DNA from: Pseudomonas fluorescens
GTDB taxonomy: Bacteria > Pseudomonadota > Gammaproteobacteria > Pseudomonadales > Pseudomonadaceae
NCBI RefSeq assembly: GCF_902497895.1
Contig: NZ_CABVHQ010000055.1
Location: 1 to 40,260 of the forward strand
DNA length: 40,260 nt
Direction of reading: 5' to 3'
Shown here: positions 16,188-23,721 of the stretch, piece after piece
Position numbering within the stretch: the stretch's first letter is position 1
Layout: each line of letters starts with the position of its first letter
The notes under the pieces: model-generated
Databases searched by the model: none
What the model was told of the DNA's origin: nothing
What the model saw: only the letters and a program-made list of their open reading frames with translations
Position numbers and translations under genes: made by a program

Positions 16188-18089
16188 CTACATCTCAACC
16201 TGAGTACCCAGCTCTATCACCCGATTCAGTGGCAGCTTGAAGTACTTCAGGTTGCTGTTGGCGTTTTTCAGCAGAAAGGCGAACAGGCTTTCTCGCCAAC
16301 GGGCCATACCAATACGCCTGGTCGGAATAACCGTCTCGCGGCTAAGGAAATAGGTCGTACGCATCGGGCTGAAATCCAGCTCGCTCAAGTGACAGAGACT
16401 CAATGCTGCGGGTACATCCGGCTCCTCGATAAAGCCAAAGTGCAGGCTTACCCGGAAGAAACCCTCGCCATACGCTTCGACCTCGAACCGTCGATCCGCC
16501 CCCACGCGAGGACTGTCTTCGGACACCACGGTGAGCAGCACCACCTGTTCGTGCAGAACCTGGTTGTGCAGCAGATTGTGCAACAGCGCATGGGGGACAG
16601 CATCAGCCCTGGCGGTCAGAAAAACCGCGGTACCTTGCACTCGATGTGGCGGTTGCGTGCGGATGCTGCTGATGAACAACGGTAGAGGCAGAGTCGATTC
16701 GTCCAGCCGCTCGACAATGATCTTGCGGCCGCGCTTCCAGGTCGTCATCAAAATGAACAACCCGATGCCCGCGATGACTGGAAAGGCCCCGCCCTGGAAT
16801 ATCTTCGGCGCATTGGCCGCGAAGTACAGGCTATCCACCAGCAGAAAACCGAGCAGCATCGGGATGGCCAGCCAGCGCGGGGTTTTCCACAGGAGCAGGA
16901 CGACCGCCGAGGACAGGATGGTGGTGACCAACATGGTGCCTGTCACGGCAACCCCGTACGCCGCGGCCAAAGCACTGGAAGACTCGAAGCCGATAACCAG
17001 TAGCACCACACCCACCATCAGCGCCCAGTTCACCGTGCCGATGTAAATCTGCCCCTGCTCCTGGCTGGAGGTGTGCTGGATAAACATACGCGGGACATAG
17101 CCCAGCTGGATGGCCTGGCGAGTCAGGGAGAAGGCCCCGGAGATCACTGCTTGTGAAGCGATGATGGTGGCCAGGGTGGAGAGCCCGACCATCGGCAATA
17201 ACGCCCAGCCGGGTGCCAGGAGATAGAAAGGATTGCGTACCGCTTCAGGGTTTTCCAGGATCAACGCACCTTGGCCGAAATAATTCAGCACCAAGCCTGG
17301 CAATACCAGGATGAACCAGGCTCGAGCAATCGGCTTGCGACCGAAGTGGCCCATGTCGGCATACAGTGCTTCGGCGCCCGTCAGGGCGAGCACGACTGCA
17401 CCCAGGATGGCCACACCGATACCCGGATGAGCGATAAAAAAATGTGCCCCCCAGTACGGGTTGAGCGCTTGCAGCACTTCGGGACGCTGCAAGATGCCGT
17501 AGATCCCGAGGGTACCGAGCACCAGAAACCACAGGACCATCACCGGTCCGAACAGGATGCCGATCCGCGCCGTACCGTGCTTCTGAATCAGGAACAACGC
17601 CACCAGTACGATCACGGACAAGGGGACAACCCAGTGTTCGATCCCGTCAAATGCCAGCTGAAGCCCTTCAACAGCGGAAAGAACCGAGATGGCCGGGGTA
17701 ATCATGCTGTCGCCGTAGAACAGCGCTGCACCGAACAGCCCGAGCAGAACCAGGACTTTGCTCAAATGTGGATAGGGAGCAGCGGCACGGCGGGCTAACG
17801 CCGTCAACGCCATGATCCCGCCCTCGCCCTGGTTGTTGGCGCGAAGAATAAACAGCACATACTTGATCGAGACTACCCAGATCAGCGACCAGAAAATCAA
17901 CGAAAGAACGCCGAGCACTCCATCGTGGTTGGCCTGCACCCCGTAGTGACCGGCGAATACCTCTTTGAGGGTGTACAGCGGGCTGGTGCCAATGTCTCCA
18001 TACACCACGCCCACGGCAGCGACCAGCAAGCCTGCTGCGGAGGTTTTTACCGGTAATTCTTCGGTTGCGTGGGAGGCTGATTGGCTCAC
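16188..18089 (-). CDS. kup: Kup potassium uptake transporter
   Basis: A 633-residue KUP/HAK/KT-family potassium transporter, thought to work as a K+/H+ symporter in the inner membrane. The N-terminal signature GVVYGDIGTSPLYTLKEVF is at about 27-45. Twelve predicted membrane helices follow to about residue 460, including the FFYGDSMITPAISVLSAVEG-type segment (here LFYGDSMITPAISVLSAVEG). The last about 170 residues form the cytoplasmic domain ending in the conserved YFLSRET, RWRESLFAFLLKNA and P-x-NRVIELGTQVE motifs. Length is normal for Pseudomonas Kup. It stands alone; the 5' flank of about 525 bp carries no recognised regulatory element. Confidence 0.95.
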   Translation of the reverse strand: MSQSASHATEELPVKTSAAGLLVAAVGVVYGDIGTSPLYTLKEVFAGHYGVQANHDGVLGVLSLIFWSLIWVVSIKYVLFILRANNQGEGGIMALTALARRAAAPYPHLSKVLVLLGLFGAALFYGDSMITPAISVLSAVEGLQLAFDGIEHWVVPLSVIVLVALFLIQKHGTARIGILFGPVMVLWFLVLGTLGIYGILQRPEVLQALNPYWGAHFFIAHPGIGVAILGAVVLALTGAEALYADMGHFGRKPIARAWFILVLPGLVLNYFGQGALILENPEAVRNPFYLLAPGWALLPMVGLSTLATIIASQAVISGAFSLTRQAIQLGYVPRMFIQHTSSQEQGQIYIGTVNWALMVGVVLLVIGFESSSALAAAYGVAVTGTMLVTTILSSAVVLLLWKTPRWLAIPMLLGFLLVDSLYFAANAPKIFQGGAFPVIAGIGLFILMTTWKRGRKIIVERLDESTLPLPLFISSIRTQPPHRVQGTAVFLTARADAVPHALLHNLLHNQVLHEQVVLLTVVSEDSPRVGADRRFEVEAYGEGFFRVSLHFGFIEEPDVPAALSLCHLSELDFSPMRTTYFLSRETVIPTRRIGMARWRESLFAFLLKNANSNLKYFKLPLNRVIELGTQVEM

Positions 18090-18614
18090 TTAGTGTTTCT
18101 CGAAAATTGAGGTATTGAAGAACCGCATGTTGCCTTCGGGATCTCGACAAACAAAAAACCTGACTGTCTTGCGCTGGCGCGAACAGACCTGAGGTATCCA
18201 GGAGAATGCCGAAGATAAAAACGAGGGAGCGAAGTGCGGGGGCATGTGCGAACTACGAGCCGTGCCTGAATGATGGCCGCCAGTATCCTTGCAGGGCACA
18301 CCATCTGCCGTAAAAAAACCGTAAAAAATTCCAGGCGGCAGGATGCTTGGTACCCCTGACGAACTAACTCCAGCAGCGCAAAAACCAACTCGCAGACTCT
18401 TTCGCCACCGCAATACGGCGACCGCCAAAATATCAGCGGGTACGCGACCCAAACTATTCCTTGCATGGATTGGGACTATCCAGATTTTAAATAGTCGTGT
18501 TTTGCCTGCGCTGGGTAAAATCTTGTCTCGCGGCCTCTGGACGCACTTAAATCAAGACGACCATTAAACAAGACGAAATCGACAATCAACTAACGGATTA
18601 CCCATGAACACTTT
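18090..18614. other. Divergent spacer between kup and the HlyD-type gene
   Basis: A 525-bp region without a convincing gene; the short open frames on both strands have no family resemblance. It must contain the kup promoter and that of the efflux pair. An 8-codon ORF (MNTLCRMP) at 18604-18630 ends in an ATGA overlap with the second possible start (18627) of the HlyD-type gene. Confidence 0.35.
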
Positions 18615-19688
18615 ATGTCGGATGCCATGACCCCTGACCAACGATTTGCGCGCCATGTCCGTTTCGCCATTTTAATATTGACCGGTCTGTTCATCTACTT
18701 CCTGGTAGCAGACCTCTACATGCCGCTCACGCCCCAGGCGCAATTAACGCGTTCCGTTGTGCGTATCGCGCCTCGTGTGTCCGGACAAGTCATTGAAGTG
18801 ACCGTGGTCAATAATCAGCATGTCGAGGCCGGACAGTTGCTGTTCCGCCTGGATCCGCGCCCTTTTGCGTTAAAGGTCAAGGAAGCGCAGTTGATGATCG
18901 AGCGCGCCCGCCAGGATTACTCGGAGCGTGATGCAAATCTCGGCGCCGCCCAGGCGGACTTGTCAGCAGCCAAGGCTAAAGTTCAGGAGTTGGCAGCCCA
19001 GGCGGGGCGTATGCGCACCTTGCATGACAAACACTTCGTTTCCACGCAGCTGCGGGATCAGATCAACGCCAATCTGATTATTGCCCAGGCGCAAGTACGG
19101 GCCGCGTCCAGCACCATTGATGAGATCAAGGCCCGCCGGGGTGGCTCCGGCGACAATAATGTTCACGTCCGTCAGGCGCATAACGCGCTGGAACAGGCCC
19201 GCCTGCAACTGGAATACAGCGAAGTCCGGGCTGAACGTGCCGGCGTGGTGGGCAATCTGCAGCTCAGTCCCGGTGCGTACCTCCAGGCCGGTGCATCCGT
19301 CATGGCATTGGTGGAAGACAATGCCGATGTCACTGCCGACTTCAGAGAAAAGGCCTTGCGCTATGCGCAGCCCGGCACAACGGCCTCAGTGGTGTTCGAT
19401 GCCCGGCCAGGGGAAATTTTCGCGGCGAAAGTCAGCAACCTGGAGTCGGGGGTAAAAGAAGGCCAGATCGACGCAAACGGCGATCTGGCCGCACCTGCGC
19501 AATCGGATCGCTGGGTCAGGGATGCGCAGCGCCAACGCATCCACCTGGTGTTCAATACTGATCTTCCGCCCTCGTTACCCTCCGGAGCGAAGGCCACCGT
19601 GCAGCTGTTTTCCAGCGACAACCTTGTGGCGCGCCTGCTGGGCAAGATGCAAATCCGCCTCGTCAGTATCATCCACTATGTCTACTGA
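18615..19688 (+). CDS. HlyD-family periplasmic adaptor (AaeA/EmrA-like)
   Basis: A 357-residue membrane-fusion protein that would link an inner-membrane pump to the outer membrane. Residues about 15-36 are a membrane anchor (AILILTGLFIYFLVADLYM). The biotinyl-lipoyl half-motif RIAPRVSGQVIEVTVVNNQHV (51-71) and the DPRPF segment follow, then a long coiled-coil hairpin rich in Ala/Gln (about 95-195) and the second lipoyl half and barrel (YSEVRAERAGVVGNLQLSPG). The ATG at 18615 gives the longest sensible product; ATG 18627 is an alternative preceded by a tiny ORF that overlaps it. It overlaps the next gene by 11 bp. No outer-membrane TolC-type gene is nearby. The substrate is unknown; relatives export aromatic acids. 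Confidence 0.85.
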   Translation: MSDAMTPDQRFARHVRFAILILTGLFIYFLVADLYMPLTPQAQLTRSVVRIAPRVSGQVIEVTVVNNQHVEAGQLLFRLDPRPFALKVKEAQLMIERARQDYSERDANLGAAQADLSAAKAKVQELAAQAGRMRTLHDKHFVSTQLRDQINANLIIAQAQVRAASSTIDEIKARRGGSGDNNVHVRQAHNALEQARLQLEYSEVRAERAGVVGNLQLSPGAYLQAGASVMALVEDNADVTADFREKALRYAQPGTTASVVFDARPGEIFAAKVSNLESGVKEGQIDANGDLAAPAQSDRWVRDAQRQRIHLVFNTDLPPSLPSGAKATVQLFSSDNLVARLLGKMQIRLVSIIHYVY

Positions 19689-20718
19689 GCATGGCGCCGC
19701 GCATCCCCTGAGCGAAAACGATCTGCGTCAATGCCTGCGCATTGCCGGCGGTGGTTCGCTGGGGCTGTTGATCTGCAAGGTTTTCAATCTGGAGTACGGC
19801 GCGTTCTTTTGCGTTTACCCGATGTTGATCCTTGGCCTGGTTCCGACCTTGAATGCCCATCTGGTTCGCCAGTTCCTGGCCCAGGGCGTGGTGGTCAGCC
19901 TGGAGGTCGGGCTGCTGTATGGGCTCTTCGGTGACCGACCGGTGTTGGCGGTGCCTGTGGTGTTCCTGTTGTTCCTGTACCGCTTCGCGCTGATGGCAAA
20001 AGGGCCGCTGTTTTTCTTCAGTGCTCTGAGCGCGGTGTTCCTCTCGATTCTGCTGCACTTTTCCAGCTATCCACAAACCGATGTCATCGATCTGCTCTGG
20101 TGCAATGGCGCGGCGATATGGCTCTCTGCAGCGATCGCCGGACTGATGTTCTACCTGTTTCCAGATGCCACCCCCCGCAGTCCCAGACAACCCATGGAAA
20201 AAGACCTGCCCAGCCAGCGCCATGAAGCCCTGCTTGGCGCAACGGTCGCAACCGCATCGTTTATCGCCTTTCAATGCCTGGACTTGAAAGATTCATTGTC
20301 CGCGCAAGTGGCAAGCATCCTGATCCTGTTTCCCATGCACTGGAAAGGCGCGCATTTCGCCGGACGCATTCGTGCCATCGGCACGCTTATAGGATGCGCA
20401 GTGGGCTTTATCATGCAGTTGTTGCTCTACAACCATCATGACATTTTACCCTTGGTTCTAGTGATGTTCTGGGTGGCCTTGATGGTCTGCGCCCGTTGGC
20501 ATTCCATGGAAAAAGGAGTGCCGGGAATAGGCTTTGGCGCCATTACCACACTGGCCATTCTATTCGGGCAATACCTGACGCCGACCCATGACATCATGTT
20601 CGATATCTTTTATAGATTTACCTCGGTGTCGATCTCGGTAGTCCTGACCCTGGTCCTGATTTTTCTGATCCATGGATTTCTCAACCGATTCGCCGTGACT
20701 CGACACATGAGCCATTGA
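19678..20718 (+). CDS. DUF2955/FUSC-like membrane transport protein
   Basis: A 346-residue inner-membrane protein with two sets of about five hydrophobic helices (about 20-160 and 190-330) separated by a short charged loop, the plan of the FUSC/AaeB-like group and DUF2955. It should be the pump partner of the HlyD-type adaptor whose gene it overlaps (start ATG 19678, stop of the first gene 19688). The longest frame starts upstream inside the adaptor gene, but MSTEHGAAHPLSENDLRQCL is chosen as the N-terminus because the hydrophobic block begins right after it. The substrate is unknown. A strong hairpin with a T-run follows at 20779-20814. Confidence 0.8.
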   Translation: MSTEHGAAHPLSENDLRQCLRIAGGGSLGLLICKVFNLEYGAFFCVYPMLILGLVPTLNAHLVRQFLAQGVVVSLEVGLLYGLFGDRPVLAVPVVFLLFLYRFALMAKGPLFFFSALSAVFLSILLHFSSYPQTDVIDLLWCNGAAIWLSAAIAGLMFYLFPDATPRSPRQPMEKDLPSQRHEALLGATVATASFIAFQCLDLKDSLSAQVASILILFPMHWKGAHFAGRIRAIGTLIGCAVGFIMQLLLYNHHDILPLVLVMFWVALMVCARWHSMEKGVPGIGFGAITTLAILFGQYLTPTHDIMFDIFYRFTSVSISVVLTLVLIFLIHGFLNRFAVTRHMSH

Positions 20719-20778
20719 TCTCCTCGCTCTCCTGCGTTTTCCGCATGATTTCGGGTAAGCACTACCGACTGAACCACG

Positions 20779-20814
20779 AGGGGGCAGCAACAGTCTGGTG
20801 AAGCCCCCCTTTTC
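20779..20814 (+). terminator. Intrinsic terminator of the efflux pair
   Basis: AGGGGGC (20779-20785) pairs with GCCCCCCT (20803-20810) and is followed by TTTTCG. It lies between the converging DUF2955 gene and glutaryl-CoA dehydrogenase gene and would stop rightward transcription; the A-poor opposite side makes it weaker leftward. Confidence 0.6.
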
Positions 20815-20835
20815 GTTTGCCGGTTCCGAGTGCGG

Positions 20836-22017
20836 TTAAAAGAACGCCTGCAGGCCAGTCTGAGCACGGCCGAGGATCAGCGCGTGGACGTCGTGGGTGC
20901 CTTCGTAGGTGTTGACCACTTCCAGGTTGACCAGGTGACGGGCTACGCCGAACTCGTCGCTGATGCCGTTGCCGCCGAGCATGTCGCGGGCCAGGCGGGC
21001 AATATCCAGCGACTTGCCGCAGCTGTTGCGCTTCATGATCGAGGTGATTTCCACCGCTGCCGTGCCTTCATCCTTCATCCGCCCCAGGCGCAGGCAGCCC
21101 TGCAAGGCCAGGGTAATCTCGGTCTGCATGTCGGCCAGCTTTTTCTGGATCAGTTGGGTCTGTGCCAGGGGGCGGCCGAACTGTTTGCGATCCAGGCAGT
21201 ACTGGCGCGCGGTGTGCCAGCAATCTTCAGCAGCACCCAGGGCGCCCCAGCTGATGCCGTAACGGGCAGAGTTGAGGCAGGTGAACGGACCTTTCAGACC
21301 GCGCACGTCCGCAAAGGCGTTTTCTTCCGGGCAGAACACGTTGTCCATGACGATTTCGCCGGTGATCGACGCACGCAGGCCAACCTTGCCGTGAATGGCC
21401 GGAGCACTCAGGCCCTGCCAGCCTTTTTCCAGGACGAAGCCGCGAATCTCACCGGCATCGTCTTTCGCCCAGACCACAAATACGTCGGCGATCGGGCTGT
21501 TGGTGATCCACATCTTGGCGCCGGTCAGGCGGTAGCCGCCATCAACCTTTTTCGCCCGGCAAATCATCGAGCCCGGGTCGGAGCCATGGTCTGGTTCGGT
21601 CAGGCCGAAGCAGCCGATGTATTCGCCGCTGGCCAGCTTGGGAAGGTATTTCTGTTTGGTGGCTTCGTTGCCGAACTCGTTGATCGGCACCATCACCAGC
21701 GACGACTGCACACTCATCATCGAGCGGTAACCGGAGTCGACACGTTCCACTTCACGGGCGATCAGGCCGTAGCACACATAGTTCAGGCCACTGCCGCCGT
21801 AGGCTTCAGGAATGGTCGCGCCAAGCAGGCCGGTTTCGCCCATCTCGCGAAAGATCGCCGGATCGGTTTTCTCCTGGCGAAAGGCTTCGAGCACACGCGG
21901 TGCCAGCTTGTCGGCGGCGAACTGTTGGGCGCTGTCGCGCACCATGCGCTCTGTTTCAGTCAGTTGCTGATCGAGCAGCAGCGGGTCGATCCAGTTGAAG
22001 TTTGCCTTGTTGGCCAT
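20836..22017 (-). CDS. gcdH: Glutaryl-CoA dehydrogenase (decarboxylating)
   Basis: A 393-residue flavoprotein that converts glutaryl-CoA to crotonyl-CoA and CO2, passing electrons to ETF. Catalytic base E372 sits in NTYEGTHD. E91 and R98 in EVERVDSGYRS match the human E87/R94 pair that holds the substrate carboxylate and marks GcdH among acyl-CoA dehydrogenases. The FAD segments GLTEPDHGSD (138-147) and WITNS are present. The start is ATG 22017 with GGAGAAAC upstream. This ribosome-binding site and start are repeated twice more upstream with palindromic repeats between, leaving a gap of about 500 bp from the thiolase gene. In this operon it finishes the route cyclohexanecarboxylate - pimeloyl-CoA - glutaryl-CoA. 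Lysine or tryptophan catabolism is the usual alternative role. Confidence 0.95.
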   Translation of the reverse strand: MANKANFNWIDPLLLDQQLTETERMVRDSAQQFAADKLAPRVLEAFRQEKTDPAIFREMGETGLLGATIPEAYGGSGLNYVCYGLIAREVERVDSGYRSMMSVQSSLVMVPINEFGNEATKQKYLPKLASGEYIGCFGLTEPDHGSDPGSMICRAKKVDGGYRLTGAKMWITNSPIADVFVVWAKDDAGEIRGFVLEKGWQGLSAPAIHGKVGLRASITGEIVMDNVFCPEENAFADVRGLKGPFTCLNSARYGISWGALGAAEDCWHTARQYCLDRKQFGRPLAQTQLIQKKLADMQTEITLALQGCLRLGRMKDEGTAAVEITSIMKRNSCGKSLDIARLARDMLGGNGISDEFGVARHLVNLEVVNTYEGTHDVHALILGRAQTGLQAFF

Positions 22018-22056
22018 GGGTGTTTCTCCAAATTCAGGTGGGGTAAATGCCAGTCC

Positions 22057-22200
22057 GTAGTAGCTGCCGAGGCTGCGAGGCTGCGTTCGACCGCGAAGCG
22101 GTCGTTAAATCAGGAACGGGTTCTTTCAAGTAAACCGCGTACGCAGGATTTGCGAGGACTTCGTCCTCGAACGCAGCCTCGCAGGCTCGGCAGCTGCTAC
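22057..22200 (+). repeat. Palindromic repeat element, copy A
   Basis: About 144 bp with arms of about 30 bp: GTAGCTGCCGAGGCTGCGAG on the left against CTCGCAGGCTCGGCAGCTGC on the right (one mismatch). Inside are small hairpins ACCGCGAAGCGGT and CGAGGACTTCGTCCTCG. It is nearly identical to copy B 230 bp away and diverged from the inverted copy at 1390-1550. As RNA the arms would fold into a long stem just ahead of the true gcdH start. Confidence 0.85.
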
Positions 22201-22209
22201 GTGGCTAGA

Positions 22210-22248
22210 CTAAAAAAAGATGTGTAGATACCTATGCTTGTTGGCCAT
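22210..22248 (-). other. Decoy mini-ORF 2 (MANKHRYLHIFF)
   Basis: A 12-codon frame using a duplicate of the gcdH ribosome-binding site (GGAGAAGC) and start. The first four codons are those of gcdH; the rest is the repeat-flank sequence. It stops at TAG 22210-22212, about 190 bp before the true gcdH start. Ribosomes should initiate here as well as they do on gcdH, so it may act as an accidental leader peptide or a sink. Confidence 0.5.
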
Positions 22249-22287
22249 GGGTGCTTCTCCAGATTCAGGTGGGGTAAATGCCAGTCC

Positions 22288-22432
22288 GTAGCAGCTGCCG
22301 AGCCTGCGAGGCTGCGTTCGACCGCGAAGCGGTCGTTAAATCAGGCAACGGGTTCTTTCAAGTAAACCGCGTACGCAGGATTTGCGAGGACTTCGTCCTC
22401 GAACGCAGCCTCGCAGGCTCGGCAGCTGCTAC
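22288..22432 (+). repeat. Palindromic repeat element, copy B
   Basis: Second copy of the same 145-bp element, with arms GTAGCAGCTGCCGAGCCTGC on the left and GCAGGCTCGGCAGCTGCTAC on the right forming a perfect inverted pair. It differs from copy A by a few bases, including one inserted C in CAGGCAACGGG, which explains why the tandem duplication is not perfectly identical. Confidence 0.85.
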
Positions 22433-22436
22433 GGGG

Positions 22437-22478
22437 CTAGACCAAAAAGATGTGTAGATACCTATGCTTGTTGGCCAT
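22437..22478 (-). other. Decoy mini-ORF 1 (MANKHRYLHIFLV)
   Basis: A 13-codon frame at the first of the three duplicated gcdH starts, 39 bp after the thiolase stop. Its ribosome-binding site (GGAGAAAC) is identical to that of gcdH. It stops at TAG 22437-22439 and the leader then runs into palindromic copy B. Confidence 0.5.
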
Positions 22479-22516
22479 GGGTGTTTCTCCAGATTCAGGT
22501 GGGGTAAATGTTTTAT

Positions 22517-23719
22517 TCAGTCGAGGCGTTCGATGACGCAGGCGATGCCCTGGCCGAGGCCGATGCACAGGCTGACCAGCGCATATCGGCCGCCGCGGCG
22601 CTCCAGCTGGCGCACCGCGCTGTAAGCCAGGCGCGCCCCCGAGGCACCCAGGGGATGGCCAATCGCAATGGCCCCGCCATTGGGGTTCAGGCGCGGATCA
22701 TCGAATGCCAGGCCAAGCTGTTTGGCGCAGCCGAGCACCTGCGCGGCAAAGGCTTCGTTGATTTCGATCAGGTCCATGTCCGCCAGGCTCAGCCTGGCGC
22801 GTTGCAGTGCCTTGGCAATTGCCGGCACCGGGCCCAGACCCATCAGGCGCGGCTCGACGCCGGCGATGGCACCGGCGAGGATTCGCGCCCGCGGTTTCAG
22901 CCCGTACCGCTCGCCAATGGCCTGCGAGCCAATCAGCAACGCGGCCGCCCCGTCATTGACCCCCAAGGCATTGCCGGCGGTGACCACGCCGCCTTCGAAC
23001 AACGGATGCAAGCGCGACAAGCTGGCGAAATCGCTCTCGGGGCGCGGATGTTCATCGCGCTCCACCAGCCTGGGCGGTTGCTTGCGGCCTTGCGGCACTT
23101 CGATGGGCAGGATTTCGCCAGCATGGAAACCGTCCTGCACCGCTGCCTCGAACAGTGCCTGGCTGCGCGCCGCATAGGTATCGGCTTGCTCGCGACTGAT
23201 ACCCAGCTCGCGGGCGACGTTATCGGCAGTCTGCGGCATCGAATCGGCACCGAATTCGGCTTCCACCCGCGGGTTGGGGAAACGCGCACCGATGGTGCTG
23301 TCGAAGGCCCGGAAATCCCGCGAGTAAGCACTTTGCGCCTTGGCGATCACAAAGGGCGCGCGGCTCATGCTCTCCGCACCGCCAGCAATAAACAGCTGGC
23401 CTTCACCGACTCGCACTGCACGGGCGGCGTCGAGCACGGATGCCAGCCCCGAACCACACAGGCGGTTGACGGTCAGGCCACCCACCGTGGGTGGCAGTCC
23501 CGCCAGCAAGGCCACGTGGCGACCCAGGTTGCGCGCATCCTCGCCGGCCTGGTTGGTGCAGCCGACAATCAGGTCTTCGTAGTCTTGCGCGGCGAACGGG
23601 TTACGCGCCACCAGGGCGCGAACCACCGCGGCTAGCAGGTCATCGGGGCGCACACTGGCCAGGACGCCGGCGTGGCGGCCAAAGGGCGAACGCAGGCCAT
23701 CGTAGATGTAGGCATTCAT
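22517..23719 (-). CDS. Acyl-CoA thiolase (PcaF/PaaJ type; probable 3-oxopimeloyl-CoA thiolase)
   Basis: A 400-residue thiolase that cleaves a 3-oxoacyl-CoA with CoA. Nucleophile C88 lies in NRLCGSG, H355 in GGAIAIGHPLG and C385 in SLCIGLGQG. Overall it resembles beta-ketoadipyl-CoA thiolases PcaF/PaaJ, which act on dicarboxyl-CoA thioesters, including the segments TNQAGEDARN and GGAESMSRAPF. Within this operon the expected reaction is 3-oxopimeloyl-CoA + CoA to glutaryl-CoA + acetyl-CoA (PimB role). The ATG at 23719 is two bases from the preceding dehydrogenase stop, and the GAGGAATAA at that junction doubles as its ribosome-binding site. A thiolase of the beta-ketoadipate route is the alternative, but no partner genes of that route are here. 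Confidence 0.9.
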   Translation of the reverse strand: MNAYIYDGLRSPFGRHAGVLASVRPDDLLAAVVRALVARNPFAAQDYEDLIVGCTNQAGEDARNLGRHVALLAGLPPTVGGLTVNRLCGSGLASVLDAARAVRVGEGQLFIAGGAESMSRAPFVIAKAQSAYSRDFRAFDSTIGARFPNPRVEAEFGADSMPQTADNVARELGISREQADTYAARSQALFEAAVQDGFHAGEILPIEVPQGRKQPPRLVERDEHPRPESDFASLSRLHPLFEGGVVTAGNALGVNDGAAALLIGSQAIGERYGLKPRARILAGAIAGVEPRLMGLGPVPAIAKALQRARLSLADMDLIEINEAFAAQVLGCAKQLGLAFDDPRLNPNGGAIAIGHPLGASGARLAYSAVRQLERRGGRYALVSLCIGLGQGIACVIERLD

Positions 23720-23721
23720 GT

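Larger units (their letters stand above)
22006..22510 (-). repeat. Tandem array duplicating the gcdH ribosome-binding site and start
   Basis: Two almost identical units of 231 bp (22006-22236) and 230 bp (22237-22466) are followed by a 44-bp partial third copy (22467-22510). Each full unit holds the first codons and ribosome-binding site of gcdH (CTTGTTGGCCATGGGTG and TTCTCC, seen on the plus strand), a palindromic repeat element, and the module AAAGATGTGTAGATACCTATG. The three ATGs are at 22017, 22248 and 22478. The simplest reading is that a repeat element landed just after the fourth gcdH codon with a flanking duplication, and the unit was then copied in tandem. Confidence 0.9.

Noticed and set aside
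20830..22227. 465-aa open frame on the plus strand
   Set aside because: Antisense to gcdH and running into palindromic repeats; its C-terminal part is translated repeat DNA.
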